In this document: positions 8,966 to 20,562 of the stretch, piece after piece
Numbering within the stretch: position 1 is the stretch's first letter
Layout: every line of letters begins with the position of its first letter
DNA from: Mangrovimonas spongiae
Lineage (GTDB): Bacteria; Bacteroidota; Bacteroidia; Flavobacteriales; Flavobacteriaceae
Assembly (NCBI RefSeq): GCF_003944795.1
Contig: NZ_RWBG01000005.1
Coordinates: 62,001-126,000 of the forward strand
Direction: 5' to 3'
Length of the DNA: 64,000 bases
Made by a program: the position numbers and the translations under genes
Notes under the pieces: generated by a model
Databases searched by the model: none
What the model was told of the DNA's origin: nothing
Seen by the model: the letters and a program-made list of their open reading frames with translations, nothing else

Positions 8966-9472
8966 TTATGTCTTTAACAGTTGTTGCGTAATTTCGTATA
9001 GAGCAATGCTTGTAGCTTGTACAACATTCATGCTACTATTTTGTCCAAACATGTTAATATGATATTGCGTATTACAGTAGTTTAAAGCCAATTCAGAAAC
9101 ACCAAAGTTTTCATCGCCAATAACTAAAGCGATCTTTTTGTTGTCTAGTTTTAAGTTTTCAATAGGTTGACTTGTCTTGGTTATTTCTAAGGCAATAAGT
9201 TGATAACCTTCTTGTTTTAAAAGATTAAGCGTTTGTGAAATATTTTTTGAAACTGAATACGGTACCACTTTTTCTGTTGAACGTGCTGTTTTTGTCATTT
9301 TTCTTCCAGTTGGGATTTCACTACCACAGAAAATAATTTTTTCAACTCCAAAAGCATCGGCTGTTCTAAAAAGGCTTCCTACATTAGGTGCATTTGTAAT
9401 ATTATCGCAGACTAAAATTATAGGAAATGTTCGTTTTTTAAACGTGGTATTGTAATGGGTAAGTTGTTTCAA
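8966..9472 (-). CDS. TrmH/SpoU family RNA 2'-O-methyltransferase
   Basis: A short 168-residue SPOUT methyltransferase with the trefoil-knot motifs: motif 1 around DNITNAPNVGSLFRTADAFG, motif 2 LVIGDENFGVSE and motif 3 SSMNVVQATSIALYE. It should 2'-O-methylate a ribose in tRNA or rRNA. The lack of an N-terminal substrate-binding domain makes it like TrmL or minimal TrmH. Its ATG overlaps the end of the DUF4159 gene by four bases, indicating translational coupling. Confidence 0.88.
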   Translation of the reverse strand: MKQLTHYNTTFKKRTFPIILVCDNITNAPNVGSLFRTADAFGVEKIIFCGSEIPTGRKMTKTARSTEKVVPYSVSKNISQTLNLLKQEGYQLIALEITKTSQPIENLKLDNKKIALVIGDENFGVSELALNYCNTQYHINMFGQNSSMNVVQATSIALYEITQQLLKT

Positions 9473-10110
9473 TGTTCGAACGCATATTTTACAATGTTAG
9501 CTCCCATTTTTAAAGCTTTTTCTCTAACTTCCTTAGGGTCGTTATGAACTACTTCATCTTCCCAGCCATCTCCTAAATCACTTTCAAAAGTAAACAAGAG
9601 TACAAGTCTACCTTCATGAAAAACACCAAAGGCTTGTGGACGTTTACCATCATGTTCATGAATTTTTGGTAAACCATCGGGAAAGGGAAAGACAATATTA
9701 AAAATAGGATGATTTTTAGGGAGTTCTATTAAATTCTTATTGGGGAATACTTTCTTTAATTCTTCGGTTATATAAGGTTTCATCCCGTAATTATCATCAA
9801 TATGAAGAAAGCCTCCTGATATTAAGTAATTTCTTAAGTTATCGGCATCTTCATCGCTAAAAAAAACATGACCGTGCCCAGTCATATGTAACAAAGGATA
9901 CTGAAAAATATCGACACTTCCTGTTTCTACGGTTTCTGGTTGTGATGTTATAGCTGTATTAATATTATTATTACAAAAGGTAATAAGGTTTTGTAGCGCC
10001 GTTGGGTTACTGTACCAATCGCCACCACCTTTGTATTTTAAAACGGCTATTTCTTGACTAAACGTAAAACTAGTAATAAAGATAAAAGTGAGTAAACTAC
10101 CTAATTTCAT
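9469..10110 (-). CDS. Secreted DUF4159 domain protein
   Basis: A 213-residue protein with a Sec signal peptide (residues 1-19, ending TFSQ), then a DUF4159 domain with a glutamine-amidotransferase-like fold: PLLHMTGHGHVFFSDEDADN, LRNYLISGGFLHIDD and FPDGLPKIHEHDG. DUF4159 proteins in Bacteroidota are periplasmic and uncharacterised. The gene overlaps both neighbours (rsmE and the SpoU gene) by four bases each, so it is tightly coupled to RNA-modification genes although the protein is exported. Confidence 0.85.
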   Translation of the reverse strand: MKLGSLLTFIFITSFTFSQEIAVLKYKGGGDWYSNPTALQNLITFCNNNINTAITSQPETVETGSVDIFQYPLLHMTGHGHVFFSDEDADNLRNYLISGGFLHIDDNYGMKPYITEELKKVFPNKNLIELPKNHPIFNIVFPFPDGLPKIHEHDGKRPQAFGVFHEGRLVLLFTFESDLGDGWEDEVVHNDPKEVREKALKMGANIVKYAFEH

Positions 10111-10817
10111 ATAATTTCATTTACAAAAGCAACAGAATGCGTTGCTACAATAGCTGCAGTTTCTGTACGTAATCGTGTGTCACCCAAAGTTACTGGAATA
10201 AATTGTTTTTTTAATGCTGTTTCTATTTCTTTAACACTAAAATCGCCTTCGGGACCAATTAAAATGGTAAGATGCTGTTTTGGCTTTAGGTGTTGTTTTA
10301 AAGTACTTTTTTTACTGTCTTCGCAGTGAGCTATAAAGATATTATTTTTAAACTCTTGAGTTATAAATTCTGAAAACGTACAAACGTTATTTAATTTAGG
10401 AAGATAATACTGTAGCGATTGCTTCATAGCCGATTGTAAGATACGTTCAAAACGTTCGGGTTTTATTGTTTTACGCTCGCTATGGTCACAGATTATTGGA
10501 GTAATTTCATCAATTCCTATTTCGGTAGCTTTTTCTAAAAACCATTCGTATCTATCATTCATTTTTGTTGGGGCAACAGCAAGATGAAGATAGTATTGAT
10601 GTTTTTCATGATACGTTTTTTCTGTAATTGTCGCTAAGCAATTTTTAAAATCGGCAACCTTAATTTGTGCTTTAAACAGCCAACCTTTTCCGTTGGTAAT
10701 GTTTAATGTATCGCCAACAGATTTACGTAAGACTTTTACAATATGACGACTTTCGCCTTTAGGGAAGAAAATCTGAGAATCGTTTTCGGTTATTTCGGGA
10801 TTGTAAAATAATTGCAT
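10107..10817 (-). CDS. rsmE: 16S rRNA (uracil1498-N3)-methyltransferase RsmE
   Basis: A 236-residue SPOUT methyltransferase. A small N-terminal PUA-like barrel (about 1-70, with GESRHIVKVLRKSVGD) is followed by the knotted domain with EKATEIGIDEITPI, ILIGPEGDFS and LGDTRLRTETAAI, all hallmark RsmE motifs. It methylates N3 of U1498 in 16S rRNA. It starts 2 bases after tsaD ends, so it is the second gene of the operon. Confidence 0.93.
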   Translation of the reverse strand: MQLFYNPEITENDSQIFFPKGESRHIVKVLRKSVGDTLNITNGKGWLFKAQIKVADFKNCLATITEKTYHEKHQYYLHLAVAPTKMNDRYEWFLEKATEIGIDEITPIICDHSERKTIKPERFERILQSAMKQSLQYYLPKLNNVCTFSEFITQEFKNNIFIAHCEDSKKSTLKQHLKPKQHLTILIGPEGDFSVKEIETALKKQFIPVTLGDTRLRTETAAIVATHSVAFVNEII

Positions 10818-10819
10818 GT

Positions 10820-11842
10820 TTAAATTTTTAATCGCGCCGATGCCGTAACATTAAATGAAGCATAATCGCTTTCGAGATATTTTAAATAGCCTACAATGGC
10901 AATCATAGCAGCATTATCTGTTGTAAATTCAAACTTTGGCACATAAGTAGTCCAACCAAATTTTTGTTCGCCTTTTTTTAAGGCATCTCTAATGCCCGAA
11001 TTAGCCGAAACACCTCCACCAATAGCAATGTGTTTAATGCCTGTTTGCTTACTAGCAAGTTTTAATTTATCTATTAAAATACCTATAATCGTGTATTGTA
11101 TAGAGGCACAAATATCGTTTATATTTTCTTCTATAAAATTAGGATTAGCTTTAGTCTCTTTTTGAATAAAGTACAGAATAGCAGTTTTTAAGCCAGAGAA
11201 ACTAAAATTTAAGCCGTCTACTTTAGGTTTTGTAAATTTAAAGGCTTTTGGATTGCCTAATTGAGCGCGTTTATCTATTTCCGGCCCAGCTGGATAGCCT
11301 AACCCTAGAATTTTACCACTCTTATCGTAAGCTTCACCAACAGCATCGTCTATAGTTTCTCCAATAACTTCCATGTCAAAGTAATCACTTACTTTAACAA
11401 TTTGTGTATGTCCTCCAGAAATAGTCATTGCTAAAAACGGAAACGGTGGCTTTTTATAACCCGCTTCGTTTATAAAATGTGCTAGTATATGCGCTTGCAT
11501 ATGGTTAACATCAATTAAAGGAATGTTCAATCCAAAAGCTAGAGATTTTGCAAAAGAGGTTCCTACAAGTAACGACCCCATTAATCCAGGGCCTCTTGTA
11601 AAAGCAATAGCGTGTAATTGCGATTTTGTAATACCTGCTTTTTTTAAAGCTTGATCAACTACAGGAACAATGTTTTGTTGGTGGGCTCTAGAAGCTAATT
11701 CTGGAACAACACCACCATATTCTTCGTGTATTTTTTGACTCGCAATAACATTACTTAAAATGTTACCATTATGTATTACAGAAGCTGCTGTGTCGTCGCA
11801 TGAAGACTCAATTCCTAAGATATATATATTTTGTGAAGCCAT
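10820..11842 (-). CDS. tsaD: tRNA N6-adenosine threonylcarbamoyltransferase TsaD
   Basis: A 340-residue ASKHA-fold protein of normal family length. It begins with GIESSCDDTAA, carries the Fe/Zn-binding HMQAH at His114 and His118, MTISGGHTQI, and the C-terminal GGGVSANSGIR. With TsaB, TsaC and TsaE it transfers the threonylcarbamoyl group to A37 of ANN-decoding tRNAs. It is the first gene of the seven-gene minus-strand operon reaching down to 5945 and is divergent from the tamB-like gene. Confidence 0.95.
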   Translation of the reverse strand: MASQNIYILGIESSCDDTAASVIHNGNILSNVIASQKIHEEYGGVVPELASRAHQQNIVPVVDQALKKAGITKSQLHAIAFTRGPGLMGSLLVGTSFAKSLAFGLNIPLIDVNHMQAHILAHFINEAGYKKPPFPFLAMTISGGHTQIVKVSDYFDMEVIGETIDDAVGEAYDKSGKILGLGYPAGPEIDKRAQLGNPKAFKFTKPKVDGLNFSFSGLKTAILYFIQKETKANPNFIEENINDICASIQYTIIGILIDKLKLASKQTGIKHIAIGGGVSANSGIRDALKKGEQKFGWTTYVPKFEFTTDNAAMIAIVGYLKYLESDYASFNVTASARLKI

Positions 11843-11881
11843 TATGAAAAATTAGGCACAATAATTGTTAATTTTGAAGTC

Positions 11882-11895
11882 AAAGTTATAACTTT
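11882..11895. promoter_or_regulatory. Perfect 14-base palindrome between tsaD and the tamB-like gene
   Basis: AAAGTTATAACTTT is a perfect palindrome in the divergent tsaD/tamB region, 40 bases upstream of the tsaD start. It could be an operator or part of a promoter; it lies inside the upstream open extension of the tamB-like frame. Confidence 0.3.
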
Positions 11896-11947
11896 AATAC
11901 GTATCAAAAAATTTTTAAAAATAGCATCTAAGTTAGCAGCCATTATT

Positions 11948-14900
11948 TTGCTGCTTTTCATCATTTTGGTGCTTATTTTTTCTATTCCCTCAGTACAAAC
12001 TTATCTGGGGAAATATGCCACCAATTATTTAAATGAAGAATTTAATACCGATTTTAATATTGGGAAAATCGGTTTACAGTTTAATGGCGATGTAGAAATT
12101 AAAGAAATTTTAATTAAAGATTATAAAGATAATACGTTAATCAGCATTGTAGAGCTTAATACCTCAATCCTAAATTTTAGAAACTTATATAACAGCAAAT
12201 TAGCTTTTGGTGATATTGATATTGAAGGGCTTATCTTTAATATTAAAACTTACAAAGACGACACAGAAACAAACCTAGATGTTTTTGTAGCCAGGTTTGA
12301 TGAAGATAACCCAGATGATAAAAAAAGTGATTTTTTGTTGTCCTCTAGCGATGTAACTATAGAAAATGGCACCTTTAGACTAATTGATGAAAATAAAGAA
12401 ACGCCTACCATACTGGAATTTAAAAATATTAATACCAATACTACAGACTTATTAATAAAAGGAAGTGATGTGTCAACACGTATTAATGCGCTTTCTTTTA
12501 TAGATAGTAGGGGTTTACAAATGCAAAAATTAGTCTCTAATTTTATTTATACTCCAAGCCATATTTACTTAGAGGATTTAGAAATAGAAACCAAAGAATC
12601 CTTTTTAGAAGGGGAAATTAAATTTTTATATAAACGTGAAGATTTAAAAGATTTTACAGATAAAGTTAATGTAGAAGCCACATTTAATAATGCAGATGTC
12701 GCATTAAATGAAATTAATACCTTTTACGACGAATTTGGTATAAATCAGCGCGCAAAATTATCGGCAAATATATCTGGGACTTTAAATGATTTATTTGTAG
12801 AAAATTTAAAACTTAATACTAGTACTAAGAGTACAATTTACGGCGATATTAAATTTGAAAACTTGTTTAATAGTGCCGAAAATAACTTTACTATGGAAGG
12901 TGATTTTACCAACCTTTCATCAAACTACCGCGATTTAAAAGCGTTATTGCCAAATGTTTTAGGCGAAACAATACCGTCATCTTTCGATAAGTTAGGCGAT
13001 TTCACTATTGTAGGAACGTCTCATATAACGCCTTCCACAATATTGGCTGATATTGAAATTAATACCGATTTAGGATTTATAGACTCTAATTTAAAGATGA
13101 CCGACATCAATAATATTGATAAAGCATCATATAAAGGAAATATTATTTTTGATGAGTTTGATTTAGGTAAGTTTTTAAACGACCCAACACTTAAAACTAC
13201 CTCGCTAAATTTAGATGTTGACGGCTCAGGGTTTACTAAAAAGAATATTCATACAGAAATGATAGGTGATATTTTTGATATTACCTATAATAATTACACT
13301 TACCAAAACATTGAGGTTTCAGGTGTTTTAAAAGACCGTATTTTTAATGGGCAAATTATTTCCAACGATAAAAACTTAAAGTTTCAGTTTAATGGTTTAG
13401 CAAATTTCTCTCAAGACATTAATACGTTTGATTTTGTAGCAAATGTTCAGCATGCCAATTTACGTGCCATGAACTTTGTAACCAATGATGAGCTATCTAT
13501 TTTTAATGGTAAAGTAGACATGAAAATGAGTGGTACAACAATTAACAATGCCGTTGGAGACATTAATTTTACAGATACCTATTATTTAAACGAACACGGT
13601 AAATACCATTTTAAGGATTTTAAAATAACCTCAAGTATAACAAATAAAGAGCGTCATATTACAGTAAATTCACCCGATATAATCGAGGGCGAACTAAAAG
13701 GCGAATTTTTATTTGAAGATATCGGTAAACTATTTTTAAATGCTGTTGGAAGTATTTACACCAATTATTCACCCTATAAAGTTAGAAAAGATCAGTATAT
13801 CGACTTTAACTTTAATATTTATAATAAAATTGTAGAAGTGTTTGTACCTGATATAAAATTGGGATCAAACACCTATATACGTGGTAGAGTAGAGAGTAAC
13901 CAAGAAGCCTTTAGGTTTACATTTAAATCGCCAGAAATCAGGTTGTTCGATTATTTTGCCGAAAAAATTGAACTTCAATTAGATAACAAAAATCCATTAT
14001 TTAATACCTATGTAGAGGTAGATAGTATAAACACAGGATACTACAACTTGTCAAAATTCAAGCTAATTAATAAAACCCTTAACGATACCTTGTTTGTGCG
14101 CTCCGAGTTTAATGGCGGAAAAAACAACTTAGATTTTTACAACTTAAACTTTTATCATACAATAAACGAAGAAGAAAAATCTGTAGTTGGTATAAAACGA
14201 TCTGATGTTACTTTTAAAGGAAACACGTGGATTATTAATAGCAGAAGAAACAATTTACACAAAATTGAGTTCGATAAAACATTACAGAACTTTGATGTTA
14301 ACCAAATAGTCATGAGCCATAAACAGGAGCAAATACAGCTTTCTGCAACGCTTCGAGACTCCACGTATAAAAATATTAAATTAGATTTTAAAGATGTTCA
14401 TCTAGAAAATGTTATTCCAGATGTAGAAAGCCTCTCTTTACAAGGTAATGTAAACGGCGAACTAGATGTGTTTCAAGCAGAAGGAAAATACCTGCCCAAC
14501 GCTAGTGTTACTATAGATAATTTTGTCGTAAACGAATTAAATTTGGGCGATTTTGATGCCGATATAATAGGAAACGAAACCCTTACAAATTATAATGTCG
14601 ATGTAAAAATAAAAGACGATATATCAGAATCGTTTAGAGCTATTGGTAATATAAATGCAGAAGGCGAACATGCCGTTTTAGATGTAGATTTAAATTTTGA
14701 TAAGTTTAACCTTCAACCACTAAACCCATTTCTAGACGACGTGTTAAGTGATATTCGCGGTTTAGTAACTGGCGAAGCCAATGTATCCGGTAGATTGAAT
14801 CAGCCTAGGATAGATGGTATGTTAACCATGAATAATTCTGGTTTAAGAGTTAATGAACTAAACACCGATTTTAATTTTAAAGACAATAGTACTGTTCAAT

Positions 14901-16336
14901 TAGAGAATCAAAGTTTTATATTTAATAACTTGAATATAGAGGATACGGCACACAATACCAAAGGCATATTAAGCGGTAGTATCTCTCATGATAATTTTGC
15001 CACTTGGACTTTAAATTTAGAAGTTGCATCAGATAACCTACTTGTATTAAACACAAAGGAAGAGGAAGAATCGTTATACTACGGAACAGCATTTATAAAT
15101 GGAAGCGCCACCATAATTGGTCCAACAGATCAATTAGTTATCGATGTCATTGCCGAAACAAACCCAGGAACTGTATTTGTAATACCCCTTAATGATACTG
15201 AGTCTTTTGGAGACAACTCATACATTCATTTTTTAACACCTGAAGAAAAAGCCGCTAAACTTAAAGGCGAAGACATCGTAATTAAAGATGTGTCTGGATT
15301 AGAACTCGATTTTGACCTCGAAATTACCCAAGACGCCGAAATAGAAATAGTGATAGACAAAAACTCAGGGAGTACTATTCGTGGACGCGGAGAAGGTGGT
15401 TTACTTATCGATATTAATACAAATGGTAAGTTTAATATGTATGGCGACTTTGTGGTGTTTGAAGGTGTGTATAACTTTTTATACGGAGGTTTTGTGCAGA
15501 AAAAGTTTAATGTATTAGAAGGAAATCTTGCTTGGGATGGCGACCCTTTAAAAGCACGTATAGATATTAAAGCTGAATATAAAACACGTGCCAATCCATC
15601 GCCATTGCTCGATAACCCTATAAATAGAAGTATCCCTGTAAATCTAGAAACCACGTTAACTGGCCAATTAGAAAAACCAGAAATTAATTTCGATTTTGTG
15701 TTTCCTAATGTAAACTCTACCGTAAAATCAGAGCTTAATTATAGGTTAGACTCAAAAGAAGATAGAGATAACCAAGCACTATACCTTTTAGCTACTGGTG
15801 CATTCTCTAACCGTTTTAATATTAACTTTACAGGTACTATAACAGAGCGTCTTAACGGCATTGTAAACGGCTTACTTACTAGCAGCGACAATAAAGTTAA
15901 TGTTGGCCTTAATTACGAAGCGGGCGAAAACACCCCAGAATATCAAACCGATGATAGGTTAGGGGTAACGCTTCAAACTAACATAAGCGATAGGATTATG
16001 CTTAACAGTAAAGTAGGAGTTCCTGTTGGCGGTGTTAGCGAAACAGTTATTGCAGGCGATGTACAAGTCGATTTTCTATTAAATAAAGAAGGAACATTAA
16101 CCGCAAAAGTGTTTAATAGAGAAAATAGTATAAGAAATTTAGGTGAAGAAATAGGCTATACACAAGGTGTCGGAATTTCTTATTCAGTAGATTTTGATAC
16201 CTTTAAAGAATTGCTACAAAAAATCTTTAAAGGTAACATAGAAACTCCTAAAGAAAAATCAGAAGAGGACACCACAAAAAACGATGACAACATGTTGCCT
16301 TCTTATGTTGGTTTTAAAAAATCAAATTCTGATTAA
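11948..16336 (+). CDS. TamB-like translocation and assembly module protein
   Basis: A very large protein (1462 residues from a TTG) with an N-terminal signal-anchor helix, a long beta-helical repeat region, and a C-terminal TamB (DUF490) domain from about residue 1040, where the text runs GRGEGGLLIDINTNGKF, YNFLYGGFVQKKFNV and GNLAWDGDPLKARIDI. TamB-type proteins span the periplasm and support outer-membrane protein insertion or lipid transport. The TTG at 11948 falls inside the hydrophobic helix; the frame stays open back to 11837 and encodes a basic KKFLKIASKLAAII segment, a typical start for this family, but with no ATG, GTG or TTG. The true start is therefore uncertain and may be ATA 11897 or another rare codon. 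Confidence 0.88.
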   Translation: MLLFIILVLIFSIPSVQTYLGKYATNYLNEEFNTDFNIGKIGLQFNGDVEIKEILIKDYKDNTLISIVELNTSILNFRNLYNSKLAFGDIDIEGLIFNIKTYKDDTETNLDVFVARFDEDNPDDKKSDFLLSSSDVTIENGTFRLIDENKETPTILEFKNINTNTTDLLIKGSDVSTRINALSFIDSRGLQMQKLVSNFIYTPSHIYLEDLEIETKESFLEGEIKFLYKREDLKDFTDKVNVEATFNNADVALNEINTFYDEFGINQRAKLSANISGTLNDLFVENLKLNTSTKSTIYGDIKFENLFNSAENNFTMEGDFTNLSSNYRDLKALLPNVLGETIPSSFDKLGDFTIVGTSHITPSTILADIEINTDLGFIDSNLKMTDINNIDKASYKGNIIFDEFDLGKFLNDPTLKTTSLNLDVDGSGFTKKNIHTEMIGDIFDITYNNYTYQNIEVSGVLKDRIFNGQIISNDKNLKFQFNGLANFSQDINTFDFVANVQHANLRAMNFVTNDELSIFNGKVDMKMSGTTINNAVGDINFTDTYYLNEHGKYHFKDFKITSSITNKERHITVNSPDIIEGELKGEFLFEDIGKLFLNAVGSIYTNYSPYKVRKDQYIDFNFNIYNKIVEVFVPDIKLGSNTYIRGRVESNQEAFRFTFKSPEIRLFDYFAEKIELQLDNKNPLFNTYVEVDSINTGYYNLSKFKLINKTLNDTLFVRSEFNGGKNNLDFYNLNFYHTINEEEKSVVGIKRSDVTFKGNTWIINSRRNNLHKIEFDKTLQNFDVNQIVMSHKQEQIQLSATLRDSTYKNIKLDFKDVHLENVIPDVESLSLQGNVNGELDVFQAEGKYLPNASVTIDNFVVNELNLGDFDADIIGNETLTNYNVDVKIKDDISESFRAIGNINAEGEHAVLDVDLNFDKFNLQPLNPFLDDVLSDIRGLVTGEANVSGRLNQPRIDGMLTMNNSGLRVNELNTDFNFKDNSTVQLENQSFIFNNLNIEDTAHNTKGILSGSISHDNFATWTLNLEVASDNLLVLNTKEEEESLYYGTAFINGSATIIGPTDQLVIDVIAETNPGTVFVIPLNDTESFGDNSYIHFLTPEEKAAKLKGEDIVIKDVSGLELDFDLEITQDAEIEIVIDKNSGSTIRGRGEGGLLIDINTNGKFNMYGDFVVFEGVYNFLYGGFVQKKFNVLEGNLAWDGDPLKARIDIKAEYKTRANPSPLLDNPINRSIPVNLETTLTGQLEKPEINFDFVFPNVNSTVKSELNYRLDSKEDRDNQALYLLATGAFSNRFNINFTGTITERLNGIVNGLLTSSDNKVNVGLNYEAGENTPEYQTDDRLGVTLQTNISDRIMLNSKVGVPVGGVSETVIAGDVQVDFLLNKEGTLTAKVFNRENSIRNLGEEIGYTQGVGISYSVDFDTFKELLQKIFKGNIETPKEKSEEDTTKNDDNMLPSYVGFKKSNSD

Positions 16337-16491
16337 TCCTTATTTTTTTCGTTTAAAACAGTAAAAAAACACACTATTTTAGCTTTTTTATTAACGAAAA
16401 CGTTTGAATTTTTACTACCCTCTTAAAATAATCAAAATACCATATAGATTATCCATTTTCTTTTATAGCTTTACCATATAAATTCCAATAA

Positions 16492-18499
<2,008 letters not shown>

Positions 18500-18509
18500 C
18501 ATTATATAG

Positions 18510-18546
18510 CACCTGCAATTATAATCTATTGCAGGTGTTTTTTTAT
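18510..18546 (+). terminator. Intrinsic terminator after gap
   Basis: CACCTGCAAT (18510-18519) pairs perfectly with ATTGCAGGTG (18528-18537), followed by seven Ts. It lies only 10 bases before the start of the downstream kinase-like gene, so it may limit read-through as an attenuator rather than fully ending the operon. Confidence 0.88.
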
Positions 18547-18555
18547 TTATTACCT

Positions 18556-19416
18556 ATGATTTTAATTGTTGATAGCGGTTCGACAAAGTGCGATTGGATG
18601 CCTGTTAATGAAAATGGCAAGCAACTCTCTGAAAAAATTAGAACAAAAGGATTAAATCCAGCCATTTTAGAACAAACAGAGCTTAGAATAAGAATTCTTG
18701 AAAGTAAAGAACTTATAAACTATAAAAATGATGTTACGCATCTTTATTTTTATGGAGCAGGTTGCGGAACAGAGCAACCTAAACAAGCCTTAAAAGACGT
18801 GCTTTCCGAAATTTTCACATCTGCACATATAGAAGTAGAAGAGGATACCATGGCAGCTGTAAGAGCAACAATTAATACACCAGCAGAAGCTGCAGTAGTT
18901 TGTATAATGGGAACAGGATCTAATTGTAGTTATTATGATGGGGTAACCTTGCATCAACGCGTAAAATCGTTAGGTTATTCTTTAATGGATGATGCTAGTG
19001 GTAACTATTTTGGTAAAGAGTTAATACGCGATTATTATTTTAACCACATGCCAGAAGATATTAAAATAGCTTTTGAGCATAAGTATAACCTAGAAGCTGA
19101 TTACATTAAGTATAATTTATATAAACAACCAAACCCAAATGCCTTTTTAGCTGGTTTTGCAGAGTTTATGATTCTTAATAAAGAATCTAAATATATGAAG
19201 GAGTTAATTAAAAGAGGGCTTAGGTTATTTGCAAAAAACATGATTCTTCAATTTAAAGAAGAAGTAAAAACTGTTCCTGTTCATTTTGCAGGTTCTATAG
19301 CGTTTTTTACCCAAGATGAAATTAAAGAAATTGCTAACGAAATGGGGTTTAAAGTAGGAAACTTTGAGCGTCGCCCAATAGAAGGTTTAGTTAAATTTCA
19401 TACAGCTAAATTATAA
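18556..19416 (+). CDS. BadF/BadG/BcrA/BcrD-type ATPase, N-acetylglucosamine-kinase-like
   Basis: A 286-residue ASKHA-fold protein. The start at 18556 is chosen because MILIVDSGSTKCDW opens with the phosphate-1 motif as usual; an in-frame TTG at 18529 would overlap the terminator stem. Further motifs are FYGAGCGTEQ, EDTMAAVRA, CIMGTGSNCSYYDG and HFAGSIAFF. Family members phosphorylate N-acetylglucosamine or related sugars, or act as activator ATPases; context next to pfkA and gap favours a sugar kinase. The gene is convergent with guaC, 7 bases away. Confidence 0.82.
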   Translation: MILIVDSGSTKCDWMPVNENGKQLSEKIRTKGLNPAILEQTELRIRILESKELINYKNDVTHLYFYGAGCGTEQPKQALKDVLSEIFTSAHIEVEEDTMAAVRATINTPAEAAVVCIMGTGSNCSYYDGVTLHQRVKSLGYSLMDDASGNYFGKELIRDYYFNHMPEDIKIAFEHKYNLEADYIKYNLYKQPNPNAFLAGFAEFMILNKESKYMKELIKRGLRLFAKNMILQFKEEVKTVPVHFAGSIAFFTQDEIKEIANEMGFKVGNFERRPIEGLVKFHTAKL

Positions 19417-19423
19417 TCTTTTT

Positions 19424-20461
19424 TTAAGAATATACTTGATTTTCTTGTTCGGCAACACGTATAAAAGTGGTACGTTTTGTCAATTCTTTTAAGCGTTGAG
19501 CACCAACGTATGTACAGGTACTACGTAATCCACCTAAAATATCTTGTAATGTATCCTCAACAGGACCACGATAAGGGACTTCAACAGTTTTACCTTCACT
19601 AGCGCGGTAATTTGCAACACCACCAACGTGTTTCTCCATAGCTGTTGTGCTACTCATGCCGTAAAATTGTTTGTAATATTCGCCATTTCGTTCTATAAGA
19701 TTACCACCGCTTTCATCATGACCAGCAAGCATTCCGCCTAACATAACAAAATCGGCTCCAGCACCAAACGCTTTGGCAATATCGCCTGGTGTAGTACAGC
19801 CGCCATCGCTTATAATTTGTCCGCCTAATCCATGAGCAGCATCGGCACATTCTATAATAGCAGATAATTGCGGGTAGCCTACACCCGTTTTAACACGTGT
19901 GGTGCAAACACTTCCTGGACCAATTCCAACTTTTATAATATCGGCACCAGCTAATAAGAGTTCTTCAACCATTTCACCTGTAACTACATTTCCAGCAATA
20001 ATGACTTTATTAGGATAGGTTTCTCTGGTTTGTTTTACAAATTCAACAAAATGCTCGGAATATCCATTGGCAACATCAATACAGATGAATTGATATTGTG
20101 GGAGCTTATTTAATAAAGTTTTGAGCTTTTCGGCATCTTTAGGGCCTGTTCCTGTACTTATAGCTAGAGATTTTGCTATATTTTCAGGAGCTTCTTTAGA
20201 GAATGCCTCCCAATCATTAAGTGTATAGTGTTTGTGTATTGCTGTAAATAAAGATTTGTTGTGTAGTGCTTTTGCCATGTTAAAAGTACCAACCGTATCC
20301 ATATTAGCAGCTATTATAGGAATACCTTTCCAAGTGATATTGCTATTTAGAAAGGTGAATTCTCTTTCTAAGCTTACTTGTGACCGACTTTTTAAAGTAG
20401 ATCGTTTGGGTCTAATCATTACATCTTTAAACCCAAGTTTTATGTCTTGTTCTATACGCAT
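19424..20461 (-). CDS. guaC: GMP reductase
   Basis: An NADPH-dependent GMP reductase converting GMP to IMP plus ammonia for purine salvage. From the ATG at 20461 it is 345 residues, close to the E. coli enzyme, and begins [20 protein letters not shown] as that family does; an upstream ATG at 20500 would add 13 atypical residues. With this start the catalytic Cys is residue 186 in [11 protein letters not shown], the same number as in E. coli GuaC. The flap motif [15 protein letters not shown] distinguishes it from IMP dehydrogenase, and no CBS domains are present. Confidence 0.94.
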   Translation of the reverse strand: MRIEQDIKLGFKDVMIRPKRSTLKSRSQVSLEREFTFLNSNITWKGIPIIAANMDTVGTFNMAKALHNKSLFTAIHKHYTLNDWEAFSKEAPENIAKSLAISTGTGPKDAEKLKTLLNKLPQYQFICIDVANGYSEHFVEFVKQTRETYPNKVIIAGNVVTGEMVEELLLAGADIIKVGIGPGSVCTTRVKTGVGYPQLSAIIECADAAHGLGGQIISDGGCTTPGDIAKAFGAGADFVMLGGMLAGHDESGGNLIERNGEYYKQFYGMSSTTAMEKHVGGVANYRASEGKTVEVPYRGPVEDTLQDILGGLRSTCTYVGAQRLKELTKRTTFIRVAEQENQVYS

Positions 20462-20540
20462 GGTGCTTTTTTTGGTAACGTTTAAATGTACAAACTTCAC
20501 CTAAAAAGCACACAAAAAATTAAGATCGAGTTATTAACAA

Positions 20541-20562
20541 CTAACCAACAGAAAATGGTTAG
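20541..20562 (-). terminator. Hairpin at the end of ridA
   Basis: CTAACCA (20541-20547) and TGGTTAG (20556-20562) form a 7-base perfect inverted repeat that overlaps the ridA stop codon. No good T-run follows in the transcribed direction, so it is a weak terminator or an RNA-stability hairpin between ridA and guaC. Confidence 0.4.

Noticed and set aside
15226-15654. 142-residue open frame on the minus strand inside the tamB-like gene
   Set aside because: It lies fully antisense to the TamB domain, which has clear family motifs in the other frame; the composition (Ser/Pro-rich, low complexity) is that of a shadow frame.
18529-18555. Upstream TTG start for the sugar-kinase-like gene
   Set aside because: It would begin inside the terminator stem and add nine residues before the conserved MILIVDSGSTK start.
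20462-20500. Upstream ATG for guaC
   Set aside because: Using 20461 instead places the catalytic Cys at 186 and matches the usual MRIE start of GMP reductases.
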